Shown here piece by piece: positions 62,830 to 64,000 of a DNA stretch of 64,000 nucleotides. The stretch comes from an uncultured Clostridia bacterium. Its GTDB lineage: Bacteria; Bacillota; Clostridia; Oscillospirales; Acutalibacteraceae. Every line of letters begins with the position of its first letter. Positions within the stretch are counted from its first letter, which is position 1. The translations under genes were made by a program, and so were the position numbers. The notes beneath the pieces were generated by a model. The model searched no databases and was not told where the DNA came from. It worked only from the letters and a program-made list of their open reading frames with translations. The stretch spans positions 46,475 through 110,474 of the forward strand of contig CALCYI010000020.1 in the NCBI GenBank assembly GCA_937907605.1, given 5' to 3'.

Positions 62830-63972
62830 ATGGAATATTCAAGCATCAGCATTGAGCTTGGCAAGGGCGTGATAAATCATAACAACCGTAAATTTATTGC
62901 CGAAAATGTTGACAGAGAAAAAACGAAAAACAATATTGAATACAAAAATATTCCGCTTGAAGAAGCGTACCATATTCTTTTTGACGAAGCGTTGCAAAGA
63001 TACAATGATAAGCAAACAAGAAAGAGCAGAAGAATAGCAAGCTACTATGAACATATTAAAAATAGCAAACAAGAAAATTTATTCTATGAAATTATTGTTC
63101 AGGTAGGTAACCGTGATGATATGGGAGTCGGAACGGAGAACGAAGAGTTAGCAAAAAGAATCTTGGATAGGTACATGAGAGAATTTGAAGAAAGAAATCC
63201 ATATCTTTATGTATTTAATGCTCACTTGCACATGGATGAGGCAACGCCGCATTTGCACATTGACTTCATTCCCTTTACAACCGAAAGTGATCGTGGCTTG
63301 GATACAAGGGTATCGCTAAAACAAGCTCTCCTCAATGAAGGCTTTTACAGTTTAGGCAAAAGCGATACCGAAACGATGGCTTGGATGCGAAACGAGAAGG
63401 AAGAATTATCGGCGGTTATGAAACGCAATGAGGTTGAATGGGAAAATCAAGGAAATGACCGAGACCACCTTTCCGTTTTGGAATTCAAAAAGGAACAACG
63501 CTCAAAAGAGGTGGAGGAATTAGAAGCGCAGGTGTCAACGCTGGAAAGCAAATTCAAAAATCTGACTAAGGCGATTGAAACTGTTACCGCACCGAAATAC
63601 AATGCGGAGTTTGAGGAGGAGTTCGTTCTCCCTGAGCCGCAGCGTTTGGAAACTGCAAAGAGTTACAAAGGTCGTATTGAGGAAATGTTCGGCAAGCTGA
63701 AAGCACTTGTAAAATACGCATTAGTTAAATATTTTGAATTAAGAAACGATTACCACGAGCTGTATAACGAAAAGCAGATGCTGTCCCACCAAATATATAA
63801 GCTTGATGAAAGCAACAAAGAATACCAAAACAAAAACAACGATTTAAGAAAACAATTAAGAGATTACCGTATGCTTCGCAAGGTACTCGGCAGCAAAGAG
63901 GTTGACCATATAATTGAAGAAGCAAAGAGGAGTCACAAAAGGAGAAACATAGATGAACGAGCTTACCGATAA
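62830..63972 (+). CDS. MobV/Pre-type relaxase (plasmid recombination enzyme)
   Basis: A 380-residue relaxase that nicks oriT to start conjugative transfer. The N-terminal Mob_Pre domain has NRDDMGVG and the metal-binding histidines in HLHMDEATPHLHIDFIP. The C-terminal half is coiled-coil rich (about residues 205-240 and 315-350), as in the family. It starts with ATG after GAAAGGAATG. Its tail overlaps the next gene. Confidence 0.92.
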   Translation: MEYSSISIELGKGVINHNNRKFIAENVDREKTKNNIEYKNIPLEEAYHILFDEALQRYNDKQTRKSRRIASYYEHIKNSKQENLFYEIIVQVGNRDDMGVGTENEELAKRILDRYMREFEERNPYLYVFNAHLHMDEATPHLHIDFIPFTTESDRGLDTRVSLKQALLNEGFYSLGKSDTETMAWMRNEKEELSAVMKRNEVEWENQGNDRDHLSVLEFKKEQRSKEVEELEAQVSTLESKFKNLTKAIETVTAPKYNAEFEEEFVLPEPQRLETAKSYKGRIEEMFGKLKALVKYALVKYFELRNDYHELYNEKQMLSHQIYKLDESNKEYQNKNNDLRKQLRDYRMLRKVLGSKEVDHIIEEAKRSHKRRNIDERAYR

Positions 63973-64000
63973 TGAAAAGAAAGCAATAAATGATGTCAAA
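63953..64000 (+). CDS. partial gene at the window end
   Basis: MNELTDNEKKAINDVK is open to the end of the window. It follows AAAGGAG and overlaps the relaxase gene by 20 bases. Too short to identify; probably the next gene of the mobilizable element. Confidence 0.6.
   Translation, partial: MNELTDNEKKAINDVK

Overview
The window reads as a chromosomal segment of a low-to-mid GC, spore-lineage, strictly anaerobic Firmicute. The best guess is a gut clostridium of the Oscillospiraceae/Ruminococcaceae type. This rests on the scpA-scpB/ytfJ/S11-peptidase/pseudouridine-synthase block, cdaA-cdaR, strong AGGAGG-type ribosome binding sites, many sigma-A-like promoters with 17-bp spacers, and an [FeFe]-hydrogenase maturation operon. 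No rRNA, tRNA or CRISPR array was seen.

Region 1 (1-15776, +) is a surface-polysaccharide locus. It starts inside wecB and carries rfbA, rfbB and wecE, which together predict dTDP-4-amino-4,6-dideoxygalactose (dTDP-Fuc4N). It also has a polyprenyl-phosphate glycosyltransferase of family GT2, paired small EamA/SMR flippase halves, a GtrA protein, two paralogous large membrane proteins that I infer to be GT-C-like transferases, an ATP-grasp ligase, a CapK-like adenylating enzyme, an acyltransferase-3, and a fused cytidylyltransferase-kinase. Together they look like a pathway for making, decorating, flipping and transferring a rare amino sugar. A bidirectional terminator separates it from a VanZ gene.

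Region 2 (15791-37076) is mostly housekeeping. It holds an EF-G paralogue, a DUF308 membrane protein, a DUF3343-cysteine desulfurase pair, cdaA-cdaR, a minus-strand zinc-ribbon cluster, an orphan 52-residue peptide gene with its own promoter and terminator, a lipoprotein with a two-component system, and a long conserved operon (DUF1385-prmC-M50 protease-scpA-scpB-DUF2953-ytfJ-dac-rlu).

Region 3 (37077-51240) holds a minus-strand carbohydrate group (carboxylesterase, GH31, MFS transporter, and an LRR membrane protein with an embedded rubredoxin-like module), a PadR-DUF2812 pair with two visible operators, and the H-cluster maturation operon TM1266-hydE-hydG-hydF. That operon sits behind a riboswitch-like leader and is divergent from an LtrA-family membrane protein.

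Region 4 (51241-64000) is accessory and more AT-rich. A tnpV gene is split by a complete group II intron. After it come an 851-residue membrane protein of unknown role, a HIT/hydrolase/DUF4037/P-loop cassette, a GNAT-ASCH pair with a 27-codon ORF ahead of it, and the start of a mobilizable element: a structured leader, a small conserved protein, an oriT-like palindrome cluster and a MobV relaxase. The strongest candidates for something undescribed are the hydrogenase-maturation leader RNA, the rubredoxin-in-LRR protein, and the orphan peptide gene.
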